This document shows, piece after piece, positions 54,005-64,000 of a stretch of DNA of 64,000 nucleotides. The notes beneath the pieces were generated by a model. That model searched no databases, was not told where the DNA came from, and saw only the letters and a program-made list of their open reading frames with translations. Both the position numbers and the translations under genes were made by a program. The DNA is from Dastarcus helophoroides. Taxonomy: Eukaryota; Arthropoda; Insecta; Coleoptera; Bothrideridae. The stretch covers positions 26,801,233 through 26,865,232 of the forward strand of contig CM053330.1 of the NCBI GenBank assembly GCA_028583605.1. The letters run 5' to 3'. How positions within the stretch are numbered: the stretch's first letter is position 1; each line of letters opens with the position of its first letter.

Positions 54005-54470
54005 TATATCATGATAAAAAAAAACGCGATTTAACAAATCGATAATTTTTCAAATGACATTTACATTTTCTAATATATTTTATATCAAGTGTCCATGAGT
54101 CAATGAAACGTCATAAATTTATCGTAAGAAAATTCATAATTCCTATTTACTGTCTGATTTATAAGATAATAATATCTTGAGTGTTGGATATTTCACTTGC
54201 AGCTTCGGAAATGTCCACTGGGATGCAGTTTATCGATTCTGCACTAAAAGCACTCTTTTTAAATATTTTCTTTAGTAAATACGTCAACTTGACAATTTCT
54301 ATGGTACAACTTTAAATCTAAAAATGACATTCGTCTTTGTCGCATGCCGTGATTGGTTAGTTTCATATCCACACTAGTGTGGATATAAAATCAATCAACC
54401 ACGACGCGACTTAGGTTATGTCCGTTCACTAGACTGATATGGCCTATCTATCCTGCTCGCAAATTATAAA
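54005..54470 (+). repeat. Uninterrupted copy of the dispersed repeat seen in pieces at 17.5-21.3 kb
   Basis: GATTTAACAAATCGATAATT through TCACTAGACTGATATGGCCT. It serves as the empty site that proves two insertions in the 17.5-21.3-kb copy. It contains the palindrome ATATCCACACTAGTGTGGATAT (about 54368-54389). Confidence 0.7.
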
Positions 54471-54674
54471 CAAAACAGTAAATATACGAGTGGGAGTGGG
54501 AAAAATAAATACCTTAATAGTTACATGTAACCATAGCAAAAAAAAAACAAAATACTATGCTAGAATATTAATATTCTAAACGTTGTGTATAATTGCGAGT
54601 ATTCTGAACGGGTGCTGGAATGATCTTTGTTCAATCACAAATTTTAGTTATATAATGTGCAGTTTCTGTAACAG

Positions 54675-55003
54675 TGTAATAAAATGTAATTATGAAATTT
54701 AGTTGAGCATTTTCTAGAAAATTTGATAAGGGGAAGCGGCCGCGATAATGAATCAAACCGCAGAAAGCGCTCCAGAAATTTCGGCAAACGATAAGTCCTA
54801 TCTGCTCGTTCCTTCTAGAACCCGAAACGGGATCTATAAATATGAGGTCCGGTTGACTTTGCCTCAGTTAGTCAGCCAATGAATAAGTTAGTTCATTAAA
54901 CAGTGTTAGTCAGTGAATTACAATTGTAGTGTTCCAAGTTCAGTTTGGAAATAAGTACTAACAATTCACACAGCATTAATCTTCGAACCGATAACGCGCA
55001 ACA
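54675..55003 (+). mobile_element. Solo LTR of a divergent member of the heat-element family
   Basis: From TGTAATAAAATG to ACGCGCAACA. GATAAGGGGAAGCGGCCGCG, CCAGAAATTTCGGCAAACGA, TATAAATATGAGG and TCGAACCGATAACGCG align with the main LTR. Flanks ACAG and ATAG differ at one position and may be the old target duplication. Confidence 0.8.
54712..54820 (+). promoter_or_regulatory. Heat-shock-element-like arrays in the divergent LTR
   Basis: TTCTAGAAAATTT (54712-54724), CTCCAGAAATTTC (54770-54782) and TTCTAGAA (54813-54820) occupy the positions of arrays 1-3 of the main LTR. Each keeps at least two perfect units. TATAAA is at 54835. Confidence 0.6.
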
Positions 55004-55046
55004 ATAGTATTAAAGAAAGTTGCTTTTTCTATTCTCTTTTTTTCAG

Positions 55047-55155
55047 GAAATTATAAAGCTTGGGGATATAAAACGTGTTCTCTATCGAAACAACAAAAAA
55101 GCCATGACAAAGGCGATGTTATTTAATCTTCTTACTAACACTGCTGGCTTTTATG
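55047..55155 (+). CDS. Possible orphan exon of an unrecognised gene
   Basis: A long polypyrimidine tract and CAG precede 55047, and a strong donor GTATGT follows 55155. The only open frame reads EIIKLGDIKRVLYRNNKKAM and TKAMLFNLLTNTAGFYG. I do not recognise the protein. The exon would be 109 bp. It lies only 43 bp downstream of a solo LTR. No partner exons were found, so it could also be a piece of an unknown element. Confidence 0.35.
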
Positions 55156-55304
55156 GTATGTATTTAAGGATTTGAAGTTTCCAACATTTTTAGTAGTCCT
55201 GAATATATTATTAAAATGGGATACATATAATGACTTCCTTAATAGCAGCGCAATTAGAGAATTTAACATTTCTTGTGCTTTTGGATGATAAGGAACATTA
55301 CAAT

Positions 55305-57040
55305 GAATGCGCTCTTTTTGATGTAGAAAAATTTTATACATAATGTCCCACATTTAAAATATGACGTCATCGACAATATTTTTAAATAGCAACCCTACTT
55401 TTTTCTTGGCTGTTCTTAAAGGGTATATCGAGATACACAGGCGTACTTAATTTCAATTTTTTATTCCTTGTAATTTAAAAGATGTCTCCAAACTTACTAA
55501 CCTATTCGAAAAATCAAGAAATCTGATTCAATTCAATACGATTTTCATGAGTTTAAAAATCGCGTATCAGAACGTATTCGTTTAAAATTTTTTGTCAAAC
55601 TGGGTTGACGTCTTATCACAATTTTATGAAAATGTGAATAAAAACAAATAAGAAGCGTAGTATCGTATTGATCGAAAAAGCTGTTAGTTTGTCGTTTAGT
55701 GAGAAATACCATTTATTAAAAAATCGACCAAAATGCCGTACTTAACTTAAACCTACAAGATTGAAATTTTAATAATGATTGGCTACGGAGATAGAACAAG
55801 AACTCCAAATAAAGTTATTCATTTATTCAGAGAAAAGTATCCTGATTTACTAACAATATCGCAAAGTACCGTAAGCAAGATTAAAAAACAGTTTTGCAAT
55901 AAAGAAAAACAAGTAATCCCAGTCAGAATGAGCTCAATTAAGATGTCAAAATTAATGTACTTGACTCTGTCCAAAAAAATCCTCATGTCCTCATTAGTCA
56001 GATAGGTAGGCAACTCGAAATTAGCCACTCTTCAGTTGCAAGAATTCTGAAAATGCAAAAATTTCATCCTTATAAAATGACAATCCTCCATGAACTCTTA
56101 GAAGCTGATTTAAATAGAACACTCCCGTTTTGCGAACAGATGATGGATTTACTGGACAGAAATGTTCTAAGCATAGAGAATATCCAGTTTTCAGATTAAT
56201 CAACCTTTATGTTAAATGATAAGCTAAATCGGTAAAATTATCGTTACTGGGCATAACCCACACTGGCTGAGGGAAGGCCGCACTCAACATCCAGATAAAG
56301 TTAATGTTTTAGCAGGGATTGTTGGTGATCGAGTTATAGGACCAATTTTCTTCCAAGGAAATCTTAATGGGGAAGGATTTTTAGAATTCTTGCAGGAAGA
56401 GGTAATTCCTCATTTAGCTATTTTGCTTCCTGATCCGGTTGAAGCTGATGTCCCGAATAGAAAGAAACATCTGGTTTCAACAAGACGGTGCCCCTCCTCA
56501 TTTTGCAAGACCTGTCCGTGAGTATCTGAATGACGTATTTCCAGGCAGATGGATCGGTAGAAGAGGACCCTATGAGTGGCTATCCAGCTCCCGGACTTAA
56601 AACCTATGGACTACTTCTTATAGGGGTATTTGGAAAGCAAAGTTTTTAAGATTAAACCTGCAAATATTGAGTTAAAAGGACGAATAAGGAGTGTAGATTA
56701 ATTTCCCCCGAAGTAATTAAAAATGTTCGAAACGAGTTTCAGTTCCGTTTAGGGTATTGTCAGTTAGTAAATGGACAACATTTTAAAAATTTATGGAAGA
56801 AAGATTATTGTGTTGAATCAGATTCCTTGATTTTTCGAATTAGTTAATATGTGTTAAATATCTTTTAAATGACAATAAATAAAAAATTGAAATTTGGCAT
56901 GCATGTGTAAATATATCCTTTAGGAATAACCAAGAAAAAAATAGGGTTGCTATTTGAAAAAATTGTCGATGATGTCATATCTTAAATTTGGGACATTCTG
57001 TATAAAATTTTTTTGCACCAAAAAGAGCGCAAATTAAAAT
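55305..57040 (+). mobile_element. Tc1/mariner-type transposon with ~170-bp inverted ends
   Basis: Left GCGCTCTTTTTGATGTAG, ATGTCCCACATTTAAAATAT, GACAATATTTTTAAATAGCA and right-hand inverted counterparts (TGCTATTTGAAAAAATTGTC, ATATCTTAAATTTGGGACAT, CAAAAAGAGCGC) define inverted ends of about 170 bp. The transposase lies between them. Total length is about 1.7 kb. Confidence 0.75.
55760..56860 (+). pseudogene. Tc1/mariner-type transposase, many breaks
   Basis: MIGYGDRTRT and ISQSTVSKIKKQF are the first helix-turn-helix. Later ISHSSVARILK and FHPYKMTILHEL are a second one. The core begins with IQFSD, where the next codon, Glu in the family, is TAA, followed by STFMLND. VIGPIFFQGNLNGEGF and WFQQDGAPPHFA (second catalytic Asp) follow in shifted frames, then FPGRWIGRRG. 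The last catalytic motif is scrambled. The protein is not functional. Confidence 0.8.
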
Positions 57041-57960
57041 ATTAATCAACGTGTTTAAGCATATTTCCAAAAAAAACTGTCTTTGATTTACTGAAATTTT
57101 TTTACAGACTAGCACTGTATAAAAGAAAATATGCCACAAGAAAAAATTTTTACACATAAAAGTTGAAGCGTAATCCAATATGCATCTTTCTTTTTTCTGA
57201 AATGACTTTGGTTTCATATTTGTTGACTTTGCTAATTAGAAAAACTTTTATTTAATGAAACGCCAACCGATTACTTTCCAATGTTACTCTGAAATGATTG
57301 ATTCAAAAAATACATTTAATGATGTAGAACTTAACTTTCGTGAAATAAAGTATAGTGATTTTTTGTGATTATGTAAACATTTTAATTTGAAGTATCTCGA
57401 TACTGCGTATCTATAAGTTATCACAGTTTTTGTTGGCGATCGACATACAATACCGCTTAAAATCTTTTATCGATACTCTCATAATGAGCTTTTTGATGAG
57501 GACATGCGGGTAAATTATTAGCCAAAGAACATAACATCGAGACCAATAAAAACAGTTCTCTCGCCAATAAATTGCGATTTTCTCGAAAGACAGAATAGTA
57601 CATTGACATTCTGGCAAAAATTGGTTAAAAAACGCGTCGCATGCTGTACCTTTTGGATGATGACGAAATCAGTGGAATTATTCAAAATCGTTGTATTCAT
57701 ATGACATTTTCTCAATAACGGCAAAAAAATGGCAAATAACTTTTTTGTAGCAAATTTTAAGCTTCCCAAGTTTTATAAGAAACATTGTATGAATTATTGA
57801 CAAAAAACCAAAATTTTTCATCTTTAAATCAATATGGTTGCTGATCCACACGTGATATTGATGGGGTATTTATTTTTTAAGACGAAGTGAAGATAGTTGT
57901 AAAAAAATAGTATTTATTTATTTTGTAACACAAGTTTATTTTTTTATTTTTTTTTAACAA
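57041..57960. other. AT-rich intergenic, nothing recognised
   Basis: Short open frames on both strands, none with a domain that I recognise. Confidence 0.4.
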
Positions 57961-57969
57961 ATTAAATCA

Positions 57970-58075
57970 AGGATTCTAATGCACAGACCAATAGGTTTAA
58001 ACATTTATTAGATTCGAAGTTTGGAATCCAAAGACCGGTTTTGATCTTCTTAGCTCTCGTCAGTTTGGTATATAT
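57970..58075 (-). ncRNA. Decayed hammerhead ribozyme, copy 3
   Basis: On the minus strand ACCAAACTGACGAGAG, GATCAAAACCGGTC and TTTGG align with copies 1 and 2. The GAAA box has become AAAA and stem II has a mismatch, so it should be inactive. The outer helix strand AATCTAATAAATG is preserved. Confidence 0.6.
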
Positions 58076-59200
58076 ATTAAATCAGTTAAATATAGGAATA
58101 AATTTTTAATGTGATATCACTCACATTATTGTTTCTTCTCTTGTTGCTTATTGCGAGTTGTAAACATTTTTTTCTTAACAGACAACTAATTGTGTATTCA
58201 GATTTATCTAATACTAATAAATAATTTATTTTTAGGAGATTAGATAGTGGATAATGTTATATCTAAAGCTTGGTCTATGAGTAGTGACCATAACGTCCAT
58301 GCCGTGAAGGTTACGGTAACTTCTCTCAGATGGTTACAGTAACTTCTCTCAGATGGTCATTTGTAATGAACATCAAAATTTCTTCACGCATGATTCTAAA
58401 ATGAATAGCATGTAAGGTTTCGACAGTCGATGAATATGTATTCACGTTATGTGATTTTGAGATAAATGCAGTATTTGAGGTCCTACCGTCTAGCCATATG
58501 TCCTACCACTACTGGAAGCATTCAGTAACCGTTGCTTCGCAGTCTTTGTCGTTGTCCTTCGTGTTAGCATACGTGGAAGTTCTAATAACTATGATAATAT
58601 CAGACAAATTTTCCAATTAAATAAATCTAAACTAAATTTTCCAATTAATTCATCACAGAAAATTAGGCTCCAAAGATTAGGCAAAATGGCATTGTTTTAT
58701 GTATTAGTTTTTGTGAACTTAAGGAAATGAAATATGTGCGGTATTCCTGTCTATTCCTGTGTATAACAGAAATTTAAAAAAGATGGGCAGTTATGGGGAC
58801 TGCCGACAAAAGTGAAAACCTAAAACTATGATGTAGAAGGTTTTTTAATTTTCAAATTTTAATATCAAAAATTAAAATTCCATAATTTGTAAGTTAAAAT
58901 TATTAGGTATTTCTAGTTTTTATAACTTTTGTATTTGTATACGATCTAGTCTTTGATCTTATCTATTTTGAGTTACTGCATATTCAAAAACCTGCCACAC
59001 TATCTAAATTCTATATTTAATATAATTTCAAGATATTAAAAGAAATGTGTTCAATGTACTGATTTTTCGTTGGATGAGCTGATATGCAAAATATGTAGAA
59101 TTACTTAACTTTACAAATTCAAATATATTAAAACAAATTTACCTTTATGTATCTTTTTTTTTGCGGAACGGGCTTGCCCTTGGTTATCTTCGAAGTCTTT
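58076..59200. other. Intergenic, one short tandem duplication
   Basis: CAGTAACTTCTCTCAGATGG is repeated in tandem at about 58313-58355. Otherwise nothing was recognised. Confidence 0.4.
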
Positions 59201-59204
59201 ATGT

Positions 59205-59660
59205 ATCTATCAACAACTGCTTCATAGGCAGATTTCTACGCCACTTTTATTTACAAAAAAATAGTTCTCTGAGCAACAGGAAAGGATACATTTAACTGTG
59301 AGTATTATAACTTATAACATTACTCAAATAAAAATATTTAATACTGGTTATAAGAAACGTCATTAAATGTCCGGAGTTGTTTGCAATGCTCAGGCATCGT
59401 ATAAAACAAAGCCATTACCCCAATTTTAATATCGTCTCATCTGTCTTTCGAGTTGACGCCTGCCCGTAATTTGCCAGCGTGTTTTTTTTTTGCTAATATA
59501 GTCAGCTTTTGTTTTCGAGGAGAATAGAAATAATATGTTATAATCAAATTAAAACACAATTTAAACAATTATAGTATACACATTTTCGCTTATTCAATTT
59601 AAATTCAGTGACACAGTGGTAGAGCAATCTCCCAGTAGTGTTTTTAACGCAACACCCATA
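59205..59660 (+). repeat. Second copy of the 43.4-kb dispersed repeat
   Basis: See 43441-44280. It is followed at about 59674 by CAGTGGGTCCCAAAATAG after TA, which resembles an end of a Tc1/mariner element; no partner end was identified. Confidence 0.45.
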
Positions 59661-60319
59661 TATGTGACTATATACAGTGGGTCCCAAAATAGAGGACTGA
59701 AGGGGGGTTTCTTTTTTATTTGTGAATTCACGAGAAAAAGTTCTCTATACGGGGAGTTTAACTTTTTTGAAATTCTGGAAAATGATTTGGAGTCAACTGC
59801 TGATATTTTTGGCAGTATTGAAAAATATGGTTCAGAAAAACAAAAAGGCCTAAATTTCAAATGTTAATTTATTTCCAGGAATTTTTGGAAACAGAATAGA
59901 ACTGGACTGCAATGCCCTCTAAACGTGTGTATTTGGGCATTATTGCACTCTGGGTGTATTCTGCTTGAATGACTATTGTTGGAGGTATTCCATATTTTCT
60001 TCTACACACCGCTAGGTGGCTCTATACCTAGAAATTTGTGGTTACGTGGGAAAACATCACAAGCAATGATTTGAAATATTAAAATTTATTTTTAATTAAC
60101 TTGACAACGAAAGTGAAAATGTAAGTTAATTCCTTATTATTTACAAATCAACAATAATATTTGTCTTGATAGGTATCATCACCAAGGTGATTTTTTTAAT
60201 TCCTATCACAGTCATCCATTTTTTTCTCTCCAGCCAGCACAGAAGAATCAGTGTCGCCACAAATTACATTTGGGAATATTCATAGTTTTTAGTATATACC
60301 TTCAACCGAAGCACTTGTT

Positions 60320-60415
60320 AGGTTGATGTTGGGTAAGCCAAGCTGACGAGATCGAATCCTGTATTTGTTTTTCAAACCCTGAATTTAATAAATAATCAAA
60401 TCTATCGGTTCGGAT
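60320..60415 (+). repeat. Decayed ribozyme repeat, copy 4
   Basis: AAGCTGACGAGATCGAATCC keeps CTGACGA and the GAT of stem II, but stem II and its loop are deleted. TAATAAATAATCAAATCTAT corresponds to the outer helix strand. Inactive. Confidence 0.5.
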
Positions 60416-60828
60416 TAAAATTCTGAAAATAAAACTGGAAATACTAAATACTAGAGAATCACAAAGATAGTAGAAATTTGCACAGAAACAGGTGGTAATA
60501 CCTTTAAATGATGATTTTTTAGTTTAATCACTTATTGTTATTATCAAATACCTCTTTATTTTTTGTGTCTAACTTTGATTTGTAACATCGTTTACTTAAT
60601 TTTTAGAAAATCAATCAAAATTTCATTTTTGCGCATTTTTTGTTATTACAATTTTTGATACCGCCAAAAATAACAATTTACTCTTGATCATTTTTTGAAA
60701 TTTTCAAATAATTGAACTCCCTGTACAAAAAAATCTTAAAAACAATGTCAATTTTAGGCTTAGGTTGTTTCATTTAGCTAATTTGAGCTAGCTAGTCATA
60801 CTTTTGTTTGAGTTTACGTTATTCAAAA

Positions 60829-61010
60829 CAGTAGAACCGCGCTAATCCGATCTCGGATTATTCGAAGCTCCCAGCAATCCAATTTCCTTACTACTTTATG
60901 AGATTAAATTTTTTACCTCTGTAGCTTAAAGAATTTGTTCTATGTCAGTGTTCCTCAAATTGTGGTACGCGTATCTCCATTGGTATGGGAAGAGTTTGAT
61001 AGGGATACAT
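60829..61010 (+). repeat. Orphan ends of pogo-type and hAT-type elements
   Basis: CAGTAGAACCGCGCTAATCC (60829) has the look of a Tigger/pogo end, and CAGTGTTCCTCAAATTGTGG (60946) of a hAT end. Neither has a recognisable partner here. Confidence 0.4.
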
Positions 61011-61276
61011 GCTGTCGGGAGGCTTCAGATGACTCAAAAATGAAAAATTATTTGTTTGGATAAACGTAACAAAACTAACTTATCAGCTTGCACAGTTCTA
61101 AAAAGTTCGTGCAGATTGCAAAATGATCTTTTATTTAATTTCGTTGATACATTAAGCAAATACACTTTTTCATTTATATACCGGGTCATTGAAAAATAAT
61201 GCTTAGATTTTAAAATGATATACCATCGAAAACTTTTATGTTAAATGAGTAATTCCTTTACAGGACGGCGATTGGT

Positions 61277-61606
61277 GAACGCAAGTTAAATAAAATTGAG
61301 GCCAATACTAATTTTCTACAGATAGTGGTGTTTGGTGATGAAGCTACGTTTCACATAAATAAATGTGTAAATCGTCACAATTGCCTTGTATGGGAACCGC
61401 AACAGCCTAACGAAATCCACGAGTATGCTCGTGATTCTGCCAAACTCAATGTGTGGCGTGGATTGTTTCATGACCAAGTCATTGGACCTTTCTTTTTCGC
61501 AGAAAAAAATATCACAGGCCTCGTTTACCTGGACCCGCATGAACTGTTTGTGTTCTCGCTATTAGACGACATCGAACAACAGACTCATCATGGTTCGTTG
61601 GTAGTT
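61277..61606 (+). pseudogene. Tc1/mariner-type transposase core fragment
   Basis: RKLNKIEANTNFLQIVVFGD, with the first catalytic Asp in FGDEATFH, then NRHNCLVWEPQQPNEIHEYA and KLNVWRGLFHDQVIGPFFF. The segment ends at LVYLDPHELFVF, before the second catalytic Asp is reached, where LINE sequence begins. The copy is related to, but distinct from, the one at 56 kb. Confidence 0.75.
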
Positions 61607-62219
61607 TAATTCGGTTCCGAAACTTTCGTCCCCTTAACCGCAGTCTTTTGGTGAACATTAGCTGTGGTGATAATTTTGTGAGCGGCGGACGCCGCCGATC
61701 GAAAGCTACTCAATTCACCCCCGATGGTGAGCATCGGCACCCGTCTACACACGCCCCGAAAGGAAGTTACTCAATCCAACCCCTTTGGTGGCTGCCTGGG
61801 CCTTTTGTGCCTACTTTCAATGATATCTTCGTATTCTCTGTATTTGTGTGTGTCTCCATTTTTGCGTAGGTCTTTGTAGCCAGTGTTTTGATGTGTTTCT
61901 TGAGGATTGTAATCTTCAGGTCATTGTGGATTTGCTCGTTTGTCATGTAGTACGGAGCGTTGACGCATTGTCTTAGCGTTTTATTTTGAATTATTTCCAG
62001 CGTATGAAGTTGTCGTGGACTTGCTCTCAGCCAGACTTCCGAAGTTAGATTCGGTCGAATAATAGCCCTGTATAGATTTAATTTGTTTCTGATATCCAAC
62101 TTATTCCTGTTGTTAAAGAGTGGGTAGAAATATCCTTTCAGTTGCTTGATTTTCATAGCAATGCTTTGGATGTGTGCATTGGATGAAAGTATTTTGTCCA
62201 GAGTTACTTCATGGTATTT

Positions 62220-62850
62220 CACTTGTTTTAATTGGTGTGTCGTTTAACCTGAGCTTTTGTCCCGGTTCTTTCATTTTCCTGCTGAATATTATGACTTGGT
62301 TCTTGCTTGCATTAATTTGAATCCTCCATGTATTTATCCACCTTTCTATGTCATTAAGGTGGAAGTGTAAGTTCTTGGTGATTTTCGACCATATTCTTTA
62401 CTGTGTAATTTTAGCCGTATCATCTGCGTAAAGTGCAATTTTGGTGTTTTCCTTTTTTGGGATGTCTGCAGTGTAGATAAGGTACAGTAGCGGTCCTAGT
62501 AAAGATCCCTGGAGCACGCTTGCTGCCATTTCTTTGATGCTGGACGTCTTTTCGGTAATTTTAACATAGAATTTTTAATTTAATTATTTTTCCATAGGCC
62601 AGTGGGATTCCCAGCTGGACTGATTTGAATATCAGTCGAGTATGCCAGACTTTGTCGAAGGCTTTTGCAACATCAAGGAATATAGCTTTAGAGGTTTTTC
62701 CTTTGTTGTTGCCTTCGAGGATATGTTCTGCTATTCTTGATAGTTGATAAACTGTGAAATGTTCCTGTCTGAATCCGAACTGTTCTTCGGGTAAGATATT
62801 TCCAATTTTTTATTATCGTTTCTAGTAGCGTTAACATAGTCTTTTTAGCT
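62220..62850 (-). pseudogene. Reverse transcriptase of the jockey-type LINE
   Basis: The catalytic YADDT (YADD codons at 62430-62419, minus) and the surrounding motifs (TKIALYADDTAKI, GSLLGPLLYLIYTADIP) are readable on the minus strand in shifting frames, with stops between. The C-terminal region 61767-62222 is open for 151 codons (YRAIIRPNLTSEVWLRASP, LHTLEIIQNKTLRQCVNAPY), which is characteristic of jockey elements. Confidence 0.75.
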
Positions 62851-63462
62851 ATTTTGCTAAGGTTTGACAGTAGATTAATCGGTCGTTTCTTCGAGACTTC
62901 TTCGATACAAGGTTCTTGATGATAGTATTTAACTCTTCTGTTGTGACCTCGTCGAATTTGTAGTTTTCTCCGAGGTTGAGAAGAGTCTCAGTTTGCGTTT
63001 CTACGTTTGCGTTGTGCGTTCTGTCTATCAAAGGATTCGGACTAAATTGCTTTTTCAACATTTCTGCGAAAGCTTCAGCCTTTTCCTCGCTTGTGATGGC
63101 CTTTCCGTTATTGGTTTTTAACGGGGTAGATCTCGGTTTGTCTGTCTGAGTTTCCTGGCCAATATCCAAGGTGTTTCGTCCTTTTCGTTGAAACTTTTCA
63201 GGTGGCTTTCCCATTTTTTGTTGTATTCTTCGTTCATCAGTTTCTGGACTTCGTTTGTAAGCCTGTTTAGTGTGTTCTTGTTAGTCGGGTGCAGAGTTCT
63301 GTGATAGGCTTTCTTCGCTGCACTTTTACTTTTAATGATTGTAGCTATTTGGTCAGGTAAGTTTTTCTGTTTCCACTTTTGCTGCGTTGTTGTGGTTGCA
63401 GCAGTGGCAGTTTGGTTTATATGCTTTTTAAACTGGTCGGTGGCCCAATTTAGGTGTTTCAC
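62849..63462 (-). pseudogene. Linker between endonuclease and RT of the jockey-type LINE
   Basis: Two overlapping frames: 63462-63118 (IKSKSAAKKAYHRTLHPTNK, WESHLKSFNEKDETPWILAR) and 63214-62849 (ITSEEKAEAFAEMLKKQFSP and on to FDEVTTEELNTIIKNL). They are the usual region before the RT fingers in jockey elements. A one-base shift separates them at about 63120-63210. Confidence 0.75.
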
Positions 63463-63539
63463 CCTTTCGATGTTGTGCTTTTGCGGTATATATTCTTGTT
63501 GGAATTTTGTCCAATCAATCTTCGTTTTCGTGAAGTGCT

Positions 63540-64000
63540 ATGATTGAGTTGGATTTCTATATGTGATGTTAAGAGGAGAGTGGTCTGAGGTAGTTCCTCT
63601 ATGACTTGGACCTTCAGGTCAAGCATCAGGTTTTTGTGTACCGTGACGTCAGAATATCTCGAGTCATCTAGTTGTCCGGATAATGTGCTCTAGCGGAGGG
63701 TCGATAGTTAGATTTATGTTCTACAAGTATCTCCAAAGTCAAAGTGCTTCCTTTAGTGTTTGTGGTTTTGCAATGCCAATTTTTGTGCTTGACATTGAGG
63801 TCTCCCGCTATCAACCGGGGCGTGTTTCTGGCGAAGATTTTGTCGAGATCCCCTTCAATTTTTTTTATGTAGGCGGTGAATATACTGAATACAGTGCAAG
63901 TTTTGAGCGTCGCAGCTGTATTTCCATTCCTGTGTATTTAATGTTCGGTTTGTCCCGTTCGACCCCAAGCGTGGTGTTCGATACCGATTTAAACTAACAC
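63540..64000 (-). pseudogene. Endonuclease end of the jockey-type LINE
   Basis: In broken frames on the minus strand DSRYSDVTVHKNLMLDLKVQ, VIEELPQTTLLLTSHI is recognisable as the final part of an apurinic-type endonuclease. It continues past the window edge. The long plus-strand frame here (63683-63997) is its shadow. Confidence 0.55.

Larger units (their letters stand above)
61615..64000 (-). mobile_element. Jockey-type LINE, 3' part, runs off the window
   Basis: Read on the minus strand: endonuclease C-terminus, linker, reverse transcriptase and an RT C-terminal region, then a GC-rich 3' untranslated region (61615-61766). The 5' part lies beyond 64000. The 3' end abuts or cuts the mariner fragment. 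Several frame breaks are present. Confidence 0.8.

Noticed and set aside
60320..60415. Active hammerhead ribozyme
   Set aside because: Stem II and its loop are deleted, and neither the GAAA position nor stem III can be formed.
63683..63997. 104-codon plus-strand frame
   Set aside because: It overlaps the endonuclease part of the minus-strand jockey-type LINE and has no domain of its own.

Overview
The window is eukaryotic nuclear DNA from an animal, most likely an insect or other arthropod with a large, AT-rich, transposon-loaded genome. The reasons are spliced exons with GT/AG borders, a BBS4-type ciliary gene with an intron above 20 kb, Ty3/gypsy, jockey-like, hAT, pogo, Tc1/mariner and THAP/P-type fragments, and no bacterial gene structure. 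I cannot name the species.

Layout. 1-3.9 kb: a gutted Ty3/gypsy element, a twelve-copy 82-bp minisatellite, and pieces of CENP-B-type and MADF-domain genes. 3.9-6.5 kb: purine-rich decayed repeats and a fold-back element. 6.5-12.4 kb: a structurally complete but mutated Ty3/gypsy element with 350-bp LTRs, tRNA-Leu-type primer site, gag, protease, RT, RNase H and integrase. 14.6-35.8 kb: the last two exons of a host gene that I assign to BBS4, separated by a 20.75-kb intron packed with nested elements (fold-backs, a 5-kb cluster of inverted repeats carrying a small spliced zinc-binding gene, and a LINE interrupted by a hAT-like element). 36-48.9 kb: decayed repeats, a solo LTR, fold-back elements and ribozyme-bearing repeats. 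48.9-50.8 kb: a pogo-like element without its catalytic core. 53.5-57 kb: a THAP fragment, another solo LTR, a possible host exon and a Tc1/mariner element. 61.3-64 kb: a mariner fragment and a jockey-type LINE on the minus strand that runs out of the window.

Two observations stand out. First, the LTR family (one full element and two solo LTRs) carries a cluster of heat-shock-element-like arrays (alternating GAA/TTC units) just upstream of its TATA box, and the cluster is retained in all four LTRs although they have otherwise diverged. This suggests a heat-inducible retrotransposon. Second, several dispersed repeats fold as minimal type I hammerhead self-cleaving ribozymes. Three copies keep the core and the complementary helices, and several others are decayed. 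No reverse transcriptase of the Penelope type is visible nearby, so these look like non-autonomous, retrozyme-like elements.

Except for the BBS4 exons and possibly one orphan exon at 55 kb, nearly all coding signal is decayed transposon sequence. All calls were made by eye; similarity searches and folding programs were not run.
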